From JBNLBT01 sp050303435 (GTDB lineage: Bacteria; Pseudomonadota; Gammaproteobacteria; Xanthomonadales; Marinicellaceae), in contig JBNLBT010000056.1 of the NCBI GenBank assembly GCA_050303435.1, positions 1 to 21,345 on the forward strand: DNA of 21,345 nucleotides, written 5' to 3'. Positions 1-8,322 of the stretch are shown here, piece after piece. Under the pieces are notes generated by a model. That model had not been told where the DNA came from, made no database searches, and worked only from the letters and a program-made list of their open reading frames with translations. Numbering within the stretch: the stretch's first letter is position 1; each line of letters begins with the position of its first letter. Made by a program: the position numbers and the translations under genes.

Positions 1-1
1 G

Positions 2-244
2 TTGTACTGGCTGCTGGTGTTGCGTCCGGATGAAAAGAACCGTTATCGGCGCAAACTGGACATCATTCGGCAAAAACTGGCGCGCATTCGGCAACGCAAA
101 ATCGACGCTAAACGCGCGGAACTTCGCGCCAAAACCGAAGTCCTGAAAGCCAGGCGCACAGCCCGCACCGCGGACAAGAATTCAACCGGAGTCGAATGCG
201 ACGCAGACGCCGGCGACCGCTGCAATGAAACGCGCCGCGATTGA
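2..244 (+). CDS. C-terminal fragment of an unrecognised basic, coiled-coil protein
   Basis: The frame is open from the window edge to a TGA at 242-244, so this is probably the 3' end of a longer gene; the TTG at position 2 is not a convincing start. The visible 80 residues begin with a short hydrophobic stretch (YWLLVL) and continue as a long, highly charged helix rich in Arg, Lys, Ala, Gln and Glu, typical of a cytoplasmic coiled-coil tail after a last membrane segment. The final 25 residues are polar and look disordered. I do not recognise the family. The next gene starts about 80 bases downstream on the same strand. That this is the tail of a membrane protein is inference. Confidence 0.55.
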   Translation: MYWLLVLRPDEKNRYRRKLDIIRQKLARIRQRKIDAKRAELRAKTEVLKARRTARTADKNSTGVECDADAGDRCNETRRD

Positions 245-323
245 TCACAGAATGGACGGGATGCAGCGGATGATACAGCTATGATAAGCAGCGAAACACT
301 GTTCAGAATGGAGCTTAAATTAA

Positions 324-887
324 ATGTTTAAAATACTGATTATATTGATTTTATTCACTGAAACTCTGTTCGCCCAAACGGCGGAGCCTGATTTCAGTGA
401 CATCGAGTCCACCGGCCGGCAACTGGCCGATCTGGTGCGCGACAAAGACGACCGCAAGCTGTCGTCGTTTGCCAACGGCAAAGCCGTCAAGCAATTCCTC
501 AAGAACTCCGGTTGCAAGAAATTCAAGTACAAAGCCTATGTGACGTCGCGCGGCGATGAGATGACCGTGCACCTGATCGCCGACAAGAAGTACCACGCCG
601 TGGTCGGACGCCACTACAGCGGTCCACTGCTTGACAACACCGTGCCGCTGGATGATCTGCACGCCTCAACCGTGACCTGCCTTGATCTGGGCCCCGGGGT
701 CAAACAAAAGATGCAAGACGGCCTGCAAATCGCCAGCTTCACCACCACCCACTTTGAAGCGCTGCCCAACGCCTACCACGTGATGCAGAATCTGCTGACC
801 GAAACGCCGCTGTACGTGTTGACCGCCGAGGCGATTTTCAAAATCGAAGACGGCGCGGTGAACCGGGTTGAAAACGATAAACAGTGA
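324..887 (+). CDS. Secreted or periplasmic protein of unknown function (187 aa)
   Basis: The ATG at 324 is preceded by GGAG at 310-313, a usable ribosome-binding site. Residues 1-17 form a classic signal peptide (a hydrophobic run after MFK, ending L-F-A before QTAEP), so the mature protein of about 170 residues is probably periplasmic. It has only two cysteines, at about residues 64 (NSGC) and 119 (TVTC), which could form one disulfide. The middle is mixed alpha/beta with many Lys and Asp residues; there is no membrane segment and no catalytic motif I recognise. Its neighbour at 1003 is also an exported orphan, and the gap between them is 115 bases. No function is assigned. Confidence 0.8.
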   Translation: MFKILIILILFTETLFAQTAEPDFSDIESTGRQLADLVRDKDDRKLSSFANGKAVKQFLKNSGCKKFKYKAYVTSRGDEMTVHLIADKKYHAVVGRHYSGPLLDNTVPLDDLHASTVTCLDLGPGVKQKMQDGLQIASFTTTHFEALPNAYHVMQNLLTETPLYVLTAEAIFKIEDGAVNRVENDKQ

Positions 888-1002
888 TCCAAGGCAATCG
901 CTTGACCCCATTTGTGCGCCAATTGCGAATACAGTAAATAAGGGGGCGCAGTTTTGACAGCGCAGCGAATTAAACAGGCCAGGCCATGAATATAAACACA
1001 GC

Positions 1003-2856
1003 ATGAAGATTTCCAGCAAACGCCACACGTTGTGGCTCCTGACACTCACCTGGGCATTCACCGCCAACGCCGTGCGCGACGAATCGCCGCACGACAAACC
1101 TTTTGTGGGCAGCTGGACGGTGCAACACACGCCCACCTGCAAGGAAGACTACCTGTTTTTGCGCGATGGCCGGCTGTTCATTCGCAGTGCAGAGGAAATC
1201 AACCACTACCGTTATCGGGTTGAACACAAAACCGGCGATTTGTATGTGCTGCAATTCACCAAAATCATCAACAACCGCCGGCCCGACTGCGAAGGCGATG
1301 TGTACCTCGGTGCATTTCCAAAACCGAGTTACCAAGTCAATCTGTCCTACGACCGCAACACCCATGAATTGACCCTGGCGACCGCCCTGGATGACCCCGA
1401 CAGCGCACTCGGTCCATACATGGCCGCGGAACAACCGTTCTCTGTGGAAGAATTTGACATTCACAGCGACGTCAATGCCCCAGCCAGCGCATCCGCTGAT
1501 GCGCCATCCAAAGCTGCCAACGAAGAACTGCAACAGCTGATGCTGCAAGCCGGCGAAGCACTGCACACCGGCGCCGAAGTGTTTCTGGGCATGGCCCTGC
1601 AGGGCGTGGATGAAACACTCGAACCCGAAGTGGCCGCCCTGCTGGCCCGACCGGTGCCGGACGTGCTGGAGGACAACGGCTGGATTTATCAGTGGGGCAT
1701 GGATCGCTATCCTGATGAGGTGTATGCAACGGGTCTGGCCATGCATCACGCCTTGTCAAAAGACCAACCAATGCGCCCAAGAGAGTTGAATATCAAGTGG
1801 TCATACATGGATGTTCCAAGCAGTAAGGATCTGGGGTTGTGTTCACCTTTGGAAGCCGCCTGCCTGGTGAATTTATTGAACGATGCTTCTGGAATAAGTG
1901 ATGTGGTGTATGATTACCGGCTCTGGCACGACCGCTATTTGCAATTTCTTAAGTTCGAACATTTCAGCAAGCCTTTCAATCGGTTTGCACAGAATTACAT
2001 CAACGAACCCAGCTTCTCCCCACTGATGATCGGTGAGAGTTTACAGATGTACCAAACCATACACCGTTGGGAACGACACCCCAATCAACGCTTGACCCAA
2101 TCCTTGCTGGATGAATTTGAAAACTTAAAACGCGTGTTCAGAAACACGGACCAAACGTTTCAGAAGCTTTTGGCCCTGGGACGGGTTGGGCGCCATTTAG
2201 AGCTGCTGAATTTGTTGTGCCAGCACGACCCCGAAGCCTGTCCGGCCGAATTGATGCAATCGCGATTGTCCGAGTTGAGCAATGCCGACATGAATGTTGA
2301 ACTGATGAAGGAAAGAGCATGGCTGTATCAACTGAAACTGGTGCACGCTGGCATGATGCGTCAAATTCAGGAGGAACTGGCCAGAGAAGACGTTGAATTT
2401 GAGTACGCCAACATGATAACCAATGCCTTGATCGGCAGAACGCCCAATTTGCTGGCCAATCGATATTACAACCTGGAGTATCTGCCGAATTCGCTGGATC
2501 TGGTTCGGCCACTGACCGACGCTGTGCAAGTCAATGAGAATGAACTGCACCTGGAACTCAGCACCACGGATGAACTGCGCAGCGACTTGGATAGATTTTT
2601 GTTGCAGATGCTCTCCAATCGCCACAGCGCGCATCAGATGAATATCAAACGCCACAAAATCAACCTGCGCATGCGCCTGTTCAAGGCATTGATGCGCCAC
2701 GGCAGCGTGGATAAGTTGCTGCAGGCGGCCGAAGCCGGCGATGCGGAACTGCTCAGTCCGTGGGATGGCAGCGCGCCGCAGCGGCACGATGGGCAATTGT
2801 GCTACAAGCTGCCCGAGACCGCCAGCGGACAGGTGTGTCTGGATCTGCTGCCCTGA
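1003..2856 (+). CDS. Large secreted protein of unknown function with eight cysteines (617 aa)
   Basis: The ATG at 1003 opens a clear signal peptide (basic MKISSKRH, hydrophobic WLLTLTWAF, cleavage likely after T-A-N-A at about residue 23). The ribosome-binding site is poor, but no other start keeps the signal peptide. Residues about 33-150 look like a small beta-rich domain (G-S-W-T-V strand, C46 and C96), followed by a polar linker at about 155-170 and a long, mostly helical region to the end. Eight cysteines fall in four close pairs (C46/C96, CSPLEAAC, CQHDPEAC, and CYKL with VCL near the C-terminus), which suggests an oxidised periplasmic or extracellular protein. I recognise no family. 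The middle of the gene, about 1740-2640, is much lower in GC than both flanks (see findings). A sigma factor gene lies 174 bases downstream. Confidence 0.8.
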   Translation: MKISSKRHTLWLLTLTWAFTANAVRDESPHDKPFVGSWTVQHTPTCKEDYLFLRDGRLFIRSAEEINHYRYRVEHKTGDLYVLQFTKIINNRRPDCEGDVYLGAFPKPSYQVNLSYDRNTHELTLATALDDPDSALGPYMAAEQPFSVEEFDIHSDVNAPASASADAPSKAANEELQQLMLQAGEALHTGAEVFLGMALQGVDETLEPEVAALLARPVPDVLEDNGWIYQWGMDRYPDEVYATGLAMHHALSKDQPMRPRELNIKWSYMDVPSSKDLGLCSPLEAACLVNLLNDASGISDVVYDYRLWHDRYLQFLKFEHFSKPFNRFAQNYINEPSFSPLMIGESLQMYQTIHRWERHPNQRLTQSLLDEFENLKRVFRNTDQTFQKLLALGRVGRHLELLNLLCQHDPEACPAELMQSRLSELSNADMNVELMKERAWLYQLKLVHAGMMRQIQEELAREDVEFEYANMITNALIGRTPNLLANRYYNLEYLPNSLDLVRPLTDAVQVNENELHLELSTTDELRSDLDRFLLQMLSNRHSAHQMNIKRHKINLRMRLFKALMRHGSVDKLLQAAEAGDAELLSPWDGSAPQRHDGQLCYKLPETASGQVCLDLLP

Positions 2857-2953
2857 AGTTATGAGGCGCAGCGGCTGAATTAAAACGCACTGCAGTGTGG
2901 TTGCACGTCCTCTCCACTGCGTGGCAAGATTTAACCTCAATTAAACACCTCGG

Positions 2954-2962
2954 TGGTATACT
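2954..2962 (+). promoter_or_regulatory. Extended -10 promoter for the sigma/kinase operon
   Basis: TGGTATACT is a good extended -10 element (TGn followed by TATACT). A -35 is poor: TTAACC at 2931-2936 would give a 20-base spacer. The predicted transcript start is near 2969, giving a leader of about 60 bases to the ATG at 3031. It also argues against a translation start at the GTG at 2953, which would lie inside the promoter. Confidence 0.45.
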
Positions 2963-3030
2963 TGCCAACGGAGCAGCCGGCGGCCAGGCGGTTGCAATAC
3001 CAAGCCAACCGACTGGATGGAGAAGAGGAC

Positions 3031-3606
3031 ATGCAGAAAGAAGTTGTTGAGCCAAACGTTGAAACACTGGCCGATGCCCAGACCTTTGGACAGGACGGCC
3101 TGAACGACCGGTTCATCGCCGTGGTGTACGATGAATTGCGTTCGCTGGCGCGACGCAAGAAAAACCGCCAGAGCCCGGCCCTGCCGCTGGACACCACCGA
3201 ACTGGTGCACGAGGCTTGGCTGAAACTCACCCAGCACAAACAAAGCCCCAACGACCGCGGACATTTTTTCTCTCTGGTGGCCATGGCCATGCGCCACGTG
3301 CTGGTGGATCTGGCTCGGCGCGAATTCGCTGCCAAGCGCGGTGGCGGGCAACTCGAAGTCACATTCAATGAAGAGGTGGCACTGGATGAATCGCAACTCA
3401 GCGAATGTCTGGCCGTTGACCAGGCGCTGGTCAAACTCACTGAGATCAACGAGGGCCTGGTGAAGGTGGTTGAGTGCCGTTATTTCGCCGGACTGACCGA
3501 ACAGCAAACGGCCGAAGCTTTGAACGTCACCACGCGCACAGTGCAACGTCACTGGCGCCGCGCGCGCATGTGGCTGCATCAGTTTCTCAGCCCCGAAGCG
3601 GCGTGA
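3031..3606 (+). CDS. ECF-type RNA polymerase sigma factor (PF07638/TIGR02999-like)
   Basis: A 191-residue protein of the usual length for this ECF group; it would direct RNA polymerase to a dedicated set of promoters. Region 2 spans about residues 25-105 (YDELRSLARRKK, LVHEAWLKL, MRHVLVDLARRE) and region 4 about 150-180, with the helix-turn-helix Y-F-A-G-L-T-E-Q-Q-T-A-E-A-L-N-V followed by R-T-V-Q-R-H-W-R-R-A-R. The start is set by GGAGAAGAGG at 3019-3028 just before ATG 3031; the in-frame GTG at 2953 is rejected. The stop TGA overlaps the GTG start of the kinase gene (GTGA at 3603-3606), so the two are probably translationally coupled. In this group a linked kinase often takes the place of a classical anti-sigma factor. 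That this kinase controls this sigma factor is inference from the coupling. Confidence 0.93.
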   Translation: MQKEVVEPNVETLADAQTFGQDGLNDRFIAVVYDELRSLARRKKNRQSPALPLDTTELVHEAWLKLTQHKQSPNDRGHFFSLVAMAMRHVLVDLARREFAAKRGGGQLEVTFNEEVALDESQLSECLAVDQALVKLTEINEGLVKVVECRYFAGLTEQQTAEALNVTTRTVQRHWRRARMWLHQFLSPEAA

Positions 3607-6323
3607 TTGAACGCGAGCAATGGCAACGCATTGACGCCCTGCTCGAGCGTTTACTGGAGACCGAACCCGACGCACGCGAAGCGCTGTTTGCCGCCGAAAA
3701 GGTGGATGAAGACACCCGACAATTGCTGCTCAACATGTTGAACAGCGAGGCGATGCCCAGTCGCCTTGATGAAACCCCGCTGCTGCACAACACCGACCTG
3801 CTCGGCGCCTTGCATCGCCGCAGCAGCGAAGCAACACAGCGCGGACAAACCGTCGGCGTCTACACCCTGGATCAATGCCTCAGTCGCAGCGGCGTGGCCG
3901 AAGTGTACACCGCGCACCGATCGGATGGACAGGCCGAGCAGCGCGTGGCGATCAAATGGCTCACCGCCGCGCACCGCGACAGTCACTGGCTGCAACGCTT
4001 TGAGCGCGAACGCCGCATACTGGCGGCTTTGAGTCACCCGAACATTGCGCAATTGTTGGATTTGGGCAGCAGCGATGACGGTCGCCCGTATTTTGTCATG
4101 GAGTGCATCGAAGGAGCGGCACTGGATGCACATTGCATCGATGCACGGCCCGATTTGCGCGCCGCACTGCAGCTGTGGTTGCAGATCGCCGACGCGGTTG
4201 AATACGCGCACCGCCACGCCCTGATCCACCGCGACATCAAGCCGGCCAACGTCATGGTCGATGGCCATGGACAGGTGAAGCTGCTGGATTTTGGCATCGC
4301 CAAAGTGCTCAGTGAACAGGACAATGACCAAGCGCAGTTGACGCGCACCGGACTGCGGCCGATGACCCTGCCCTACGCCAGCCCTGAACAAATCGCCGAA
4401 GCACCGATCAGCACCACCACCGACGTATATCAACTCGGTGTGTTGCTGTATTGGTTGTTGACAGGCTGCCTGCCACACCGCGTGCAAGGCGACCGGCGCA
4501 TGGACTGGGAACAGGCGATATTGCACGTGTTGCCGGACAAGCCCAGTGCGGCCTTGGCGGCTGCCCAATCCGCTGACACAGCACAAGAATGGCAGCCACC
4601 CTGGACATCGACGCGCCTGCGCGGTGATCTGGATGCGATTGCGCTGAAGGCCTTGATGAAGGAACCCGAATCTCGTTTTGCCTCAGTGGCGGCGATGAGC
4701 GCCGATGTGCGTCGGCACCTGCGCGGTGAAGCGGTGCTCGCACGGCCCGGCGGTCACTGGTACCGTACGCGCCGCTGGCTGCAGCGACATCCGGGCTTGA
4801 GCATCAGCAGCGCGGTGGGCATCGCTGCACTTTCAGCGCTGTTAACCTATCACATTCACACCCTCGGCCAGGCCCGCGATGAAGCCCTGGCCGCGGCGGA
4901 GAAACAGCAACAGATCGCCCAGTTCATGGCCGACATCTTCCGCGCCGGCAACCCCGAAGTGTCCGGCGATCGCGCCATGACCGCGGTGGAATTACTTAAA
5001 AACGGCGCCGATCAGATAAGTGAAAAACTGCAAGACCAGCCGGCAATACTTGCGTCAATTCAACAGGAAATAGCGCTCGGCTTGTGGACCATGAATCAAT
5101 TGGATGACGCCGAGACTCTGTACTTGGCTTCATTGGAGAATTTAACGATCTCGGGCGCCGGCGATAAAGAGCTGGCAGAAATTCACCAGCGTCTGGGCTC
5201 TTTTTACGAAGAGCAGAAAGAGTATGAAAAAGGTCTGCACCATCTCAACACATCTTTGCAATTGCGTCGCACAGCCAAGGGCCTTGATCCCTTAAAAACG
5301 GCCTATAGCTTGCACGATTTGGCCCATTTGAACAATCGAATGGGAAGAAAAGACATCGCCAAGTCGCTCTATTCTGAAGCCCTGCAAATCAAACGCAAGC
5401 ACGCCCCTCCTGGCAGCACCACCGCGGCCAGCACTCTGGTCAATTTGGCCCTGTTGCTGAAAGAAGAAGGGGCGTATGAAACTGCAGAAGAAATGACGCG
5501 TGAAGCCATCGCACTGTATAAGGCAAATCCAGACACCCTGCCCGCACACCTGGCAGCGACGTTGACCAATTTGGGTTCGCTGTTGAGAATCAAAGGTGAT
5601 TTTGAAAACGCCCTTGTGGCGCTTCTTGAGGCCAAAGACATCAAAATCAAAATGTATGGAGCGAATCATCCGCGCCTGGGATCGACGTTCAACACGCTGG
5701 CAGCCACCTACGCCGAGATGAAGCGATTTGATGCGGCGCGAGAATGGTACCAAAAAGCCATTGATGCATACACTTCAATTGAAGGCGTTGTGCCACTGAA
5801 TACGGCAACACCCATGACAAATCTGGCCCATGTGGAAATCGACGAAGGGCACTTGGACCGGGCCATCGAGTTGTTTCAACGCGCCCTGCAGATCAGATCG
5901 GCTGAACTGCCCGATGACAACAGCCGGGTGCTGACTGTGCGCATAGGCCTGGCATGGGCTTGGGCTTTGCAAGGGGATATGCAACAGGCCATACCCTTGA
6001 TTCAAACCGTCGTCGAACAACTGAACTCTCAACCTGAAAACACGACCCTGTTGCCTTACGCGCTGCTGACTCAAGCCAAAATAAACTCCCTGACAGGTCA
6101 ACACGCCATGGCTGAACCTGTTTACCAGTCGGCTTTGCAAAGTCGCGTTAAATTATTTGGAGCGGATCATTTCAAAACTGCTGAATACCGTCTGGAGTTG
6201 GCCAAAAACCTGTTGCGCCAAGATAAAGTTGCACAGGCCCATGCCACATTGGAACAACTCATGCAACACCACCCAACGCATCCCCTGGCGGATCAAGCCC
6301 GGAGTTTAATGGCGTCCTTGTGA
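3603..6323 (+). CDS. Membrane serine/threonine kinase with C-terminal TPR repeats (906 aa)
   Basis: The GTG at 3603 overlaps the sigma factor stop; an upstream in-frame start at 3474 would lie wholly inside the sigma gene and is rejected. Residues 1-80 are a helical N-terminal domain. The kinase domain spans about 90-375: VAIKWL with Lys118, HRDIKPAN with Asp211, DFG with Asp229, and the activation-segment S-P-E with Glu262, so all catalytic residues are present. The glycine-rich loop is degenerate (L-S-R-S-G-V-A-E-V-Y), having lost its first glycine. One membrane segment lies at about 400-420 (SSAVGIAALSALLTY). From about 455 to the end, helical pairs such as NLALLLKEEGAYETAEEM and TLAATYAEMKRFDAAREW are TPR repeats of the kinesin-light-chain kind. 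Topology implies a cytoplasmic kinase and periplasmic TPR sensor. The TPR half is lower in GC than the kinase half (see findings). Confidence 0.93.
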   Translation: MIEREQWQRIDALLERLLETEPDAREALFAAEKVDEDTRQLLLNMLNSEAMPSRLDETPLLHNTDLLGALHRRSSEATQRGQTVGVYTLDQCLSRSGVAEVYTAHRSDGQAEQRVAIKWLTAAHRDSHWLQRFERERRILAALSHPNIAQLLDLGSSDDGRPYFVMECIEGAALDAHCIDARPDLRAALQLWLQIADAVEYAHRHALIHRDIKPANVMVDGHGQVKLLDFGIAKVLSEQDNDQAQLTRTGLRPMTLPYASPEQIAEAPISTTTDVYQLGVLLYWLLTGCLPHRVQGDRRMDWEQAILHVLPDKPSAALAAAQSADTAQEWQPPWTSTRLRGDLDAIALKALMKEPESRFASVAAMSADVRRHLRGEAVLARPGGHWYRTRRWLQRHPGLSISSAVGIAALSALLTYHIHTLGQARDEALAAAEKQQQIAQFMADIFRAGNPEVSGDRAMTAVELLKNGADQISEKLQDQPAILASIQQEIALGLWTMNQLDDAETLYLASLENLTISGAGDKELAEIHQRLGSFYEEQKEYEKGLHHLNTSLQLRRTAKGLDPLKTAYSLHDLAHLNNRMGRKDIAKSLYSEALQIKRKHAPPGSTTAASTLVNLALLLKEEGAYETAEEMTREAIALYKANPDTLPAHLAATLTNLGSLLRIKGDFENALVALLEAKDIKIKMYGANHPRLGSTFNTLAATYAEMKRFDAAREWYQKAIDAYTSIEGVVPLNTATPMTNLAHVEIDEGHLDRAIELFQRALQIRSAELPDDNSRVLTVRIGLAWAWALQGDMQQAIPLIQTVVEQLNSQPENTTLLPYALLTQAKINSLTGQHAMAEPVYQSALQSRVKLFGADHFKTAEYRLELAKNLLRQDKVAQAHATLEQLMQHHPTHPLADQARSLMASL

Positions 6324-6457
6324 TGCGTGCCTGTCAAGCAACAATGTTCTGCTGGTGTCACCGATCGCCGTGACTTCACCCGCGAGCACAAATAACCTCA
6401 CTTTAAAATAAAAACTCATGTGTCGTCATTGCACGCCGCTTCACGTGAGTATTGAAC

Positions 6458-8263
6458 ATGAATATTTTCAATACAACACGCCTTGGCGCCGGGCGTCAGC
6501 AGACAGTCAAGCGTCATCGAAGAATGAGTGCAGCGCAAAAAAATGCAACCACGCTGCGGTTCTGGATCACGGGTGCAGGCCTGCGCTGCCTGTGCATCGC
6601 CGGTGCACTGCTCGCCGGCCCGGCACAGGCAGGGACGTCAACCCGCGGTGGACTGCTGTTGCGCGTGGGCTCGGACGCGGCCTGCGATCACAGCACGTTG
6701 CAGGCGGCGCTGGACGCCAGCAAAGCCAATGGCCCAGGCGTTGATCTCATCTGGATCTCAAAAAACCACAGCGACACACAAATCAATGCCTTGATCGAAG
6801 ATCAATCCGTCACCATCGTCGGTGGCTTCGACGACTGCCAGGCCACAGCAGCATCGGGACACACCGTGCTGGACGGCAGTGGCGGCGCACTCGCCAGCGT
6901 CATTCGCATCCTCACAACCACTGCCGACCAACCGCAATTCATCAACCTGGAGCATTTGACGATCAAAGGGGGCGAAGACAGCGGGTCAGGCGGTGGCATC
7001 GACATTGCCGAGGCCGCGCAAGTCAGACTGACGGACGTGCACGTCAGCGAAAACCATTCCACCCACGGCGGCGGCATTGCCCTGCACGGCAGCAACAGCC
7101 GACTGATCCTGGCGCAAAACACCCTGATCAACAACAACACGGCCAGTGGCGATGGCGGTGGCATTCATTGCTCCGGCGGCATCGTGTTTTTCAATGAGGG
7201 TTTGATCATACTCAACAGCGCCGGCCGCGGTGGCGGCGCCATGGTGACCGGTGATTGCCTGTTTCAACAGCTGGCCGGCGGCATCAACGCCGGCACAATC
7301 CTCAACCAGGCCACGCTGGCCGGTGGTGGCATTGCCGTAGAAAACGGCCAGGCGATCCTGTTGGGCAGCGCCAACAGGACGGCTCTGGTGTCGCTCAACT
7401 CGGCCGGTTTTTTTGGTGGCGGTTTGGCACTGATCCAACAGGCAACCGTGTCAGCCAGTCATGCGCACATCACACAAAACGAAGCCGCCAGTGCAGGTGG
7501 CGGCGTGTATGTGGGCAGCAATCAGAACGCATTCAACATGCAACAAATGAATGCCATTTTTTGTCCCGACGGCCACTGCTCATCCTTGAGTGACAATCAC
7601 GCAGGAGACTCCGGCGGTGGTATTTACAACGCGGGCCTGTCCTTCATCAGACAAACCTTGATGCAGAACAATTCATCCGAAGACAGCGGTGTCGGCAGCG
7701 CCGCAACGGCTGCAGCGGGACAATTGATCCTGGAAGGCGATGTCATCACCGGCAATCACGGTGGCCAACATGTGCTCAGCGGCGGTGGCGGTGGGCATTT
7801 AACCGTGGCCCATGTGAGTGTGGCCGATAACGCTGTGAACGAATCCTTGATTGCACTGCAATTGAATGGCCAGCCGGCGGCCAGCTTCAATCTGCTCTCC
7901 AGCCTGCTGGCCGATGATGCAGCCACACCCATTCTTTCGCAAAGCAGCAACACCCCGTTAACACTGGATTGCCTGCTGGTGCATGAAAGCACCACACTGC
8001 CGGGCGCCACCCGCACACAGGTGGGCCCGCCCGGTTTCGTGGACCCGGCCAGCAACAATTATCATCTGAGCGAAGATTCATTGGCGATTGACTTCTGCGA
8101 CGACAGTCAGTATGTGCCCCTCAACGATGTGGACAATCAAACACGCGGCTGGGACCACCCCACGGCACCCAACAACATGCCCGGTCACGTGTTCGACCTG
8201 GGCGCCGATGAATGGCGCCGTCCAGATTTGATTTACCTTTCCGGCTTTGAGGCCGGAATGTGA
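6458..8263 (+). CDS. Secreted right-handed beta-helix protein with choice-of-anchor-Q-like C-terminus
   Basis: I take ATG 6458 as the start (GTGAG at 6445-6449 as a weak ribosome-binding site); ATG 6524 is an alternative that keeps the signal peptide. A long basic n-region is followed by a hydrophobic stretch ending G-P-A-Q-A. From about residue 85 to 480 the protein repeats short strands with GGGI, GGGA or GGGV turns (for example STHGGGIAL, SGDGGGIHC, GRGGGAMV, SAGGGVYV, DSGGGIYN) and Asn/Asp/Ser-rich loops, the pattern of polymorphic outer-membrane or autotransporter-like beta-helices. Near the end NNYHLSEDSLAIDFC and FDLGADE match the pattern I know from choice-of-anchor Q domains. The last residues, PDLIYLSGFEAGM, contain the tag shared with two other proteins here. 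No beta-barrel translocator is present. It is probably an adhesin-like or matrix surface protein; the ligand cannot be told. Confidence 0.87.
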   Translation: MNIFNTTRLGAGRQQTVKRHRRMSAAQKNATTLRFWITGAGLRCLCIAGALLAGPAQAGTSTRGGLLLRVGSDAACDHSTLQAALDASKANGPGVDLIWISKNHSDTQINALIEDQSVTIVGGFDDCQATAASGHTVLDGSGGALASVIRILTTTADQPQFINLEHLTIKGGEDSGSGGGIDIAEAAQVRLTDVHVSENHSTHGGGIALHGSNSRLILAQNTLINNNTASGDGGGIHCSGGIVFFNEGLIILNSAGRGGGAMVTGDCLFQQLAGGINAGTILNQATLAGGGIAVENGQAILLGSANRTALVSLNSAGFFGGGLALIQQATVSASHAHITQNEAASAGGGVYVGSNQNAFNMQQMNAIFCPDGHCSSLSDNHAGDSGGGIYNAGLSFIRQTLMQNNSSEDSGVGSAATAAAGQLILEGDVITGNHGGQHVLSGGGGGHLTVAHVSVADNAVNESLIALQLNGQPAASFNLLSSLLADDAATPILSQSSNTPLTLDCLLVHESTTLPGATRTQVGPPGFVDPASNNYHLSEDSLAIDFCDDSQYVPLNDVDNQTRGWDHPTAPNNMPGHVFDLGADEWRRPDLIYLSGFEAGM

Positions 8264-8300
8264 ATGTTCTGTTCTGTGAACCAGGTAGCGAAAACGGGCC

Positions 8301-8313
8301 CTCGCCAGGCGAG
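8301..8313. promoter_or_regulatory. Perfect inverted repeat upstream of the small lipoprotein gene
   Basis: CTCGCC-A-GGCGAG is a perfect 6-base inverted repeat about one central base. It lies just upstream of a -10-like TAGAAT at 8323-8328 and occupies the place where the -35 would be, with no recognisable -35 hexamer. This position fits an operator or activator site. No T-run follows, so it is unlikely to be a terminator of the preceding gene. Confidence 0.3.
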
Positions 8314-8322
8314 CTTATGCGC

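Noticed and set aside
970..1749. 259-residue open frame on the minus strand
   Set aside because: It lies opposite the 617-residue secreted protein gene, has no ribosome-binding site or signal peptide, and its composition (Gly/Val/His/Gln-rich) is typical of an antisense shadow in GC-rich DNA.
2888..2897. 10-base palindrome CACTGCAGTG after the 617-residue gene
   Set aside because: Too short and without a T-run or promoter relation to call a terminator or operator; likely chance.
2953..3030. Upstream extension of the first sigma factor to a GTG at 2953
   Set aside because: The GTG lies inside a good extended -10 element, the extra residues do not look like sigma factor, and a strong ribosome-binding site precedes ATG 3031.
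3474..3602. Upstream extension of the first kinase
   Set aside because: It would overlap the helix-turn-helix coding part of the sigma factor in another frame; the GTG at 3603 gives the expected 4-base overlap.
3651..4586. 311-residue open frame on the minus strand
   Set aside because: Fully opposite the kinase domain, whose HRD and DFG motifs prove the plus-strand frame is the real one.
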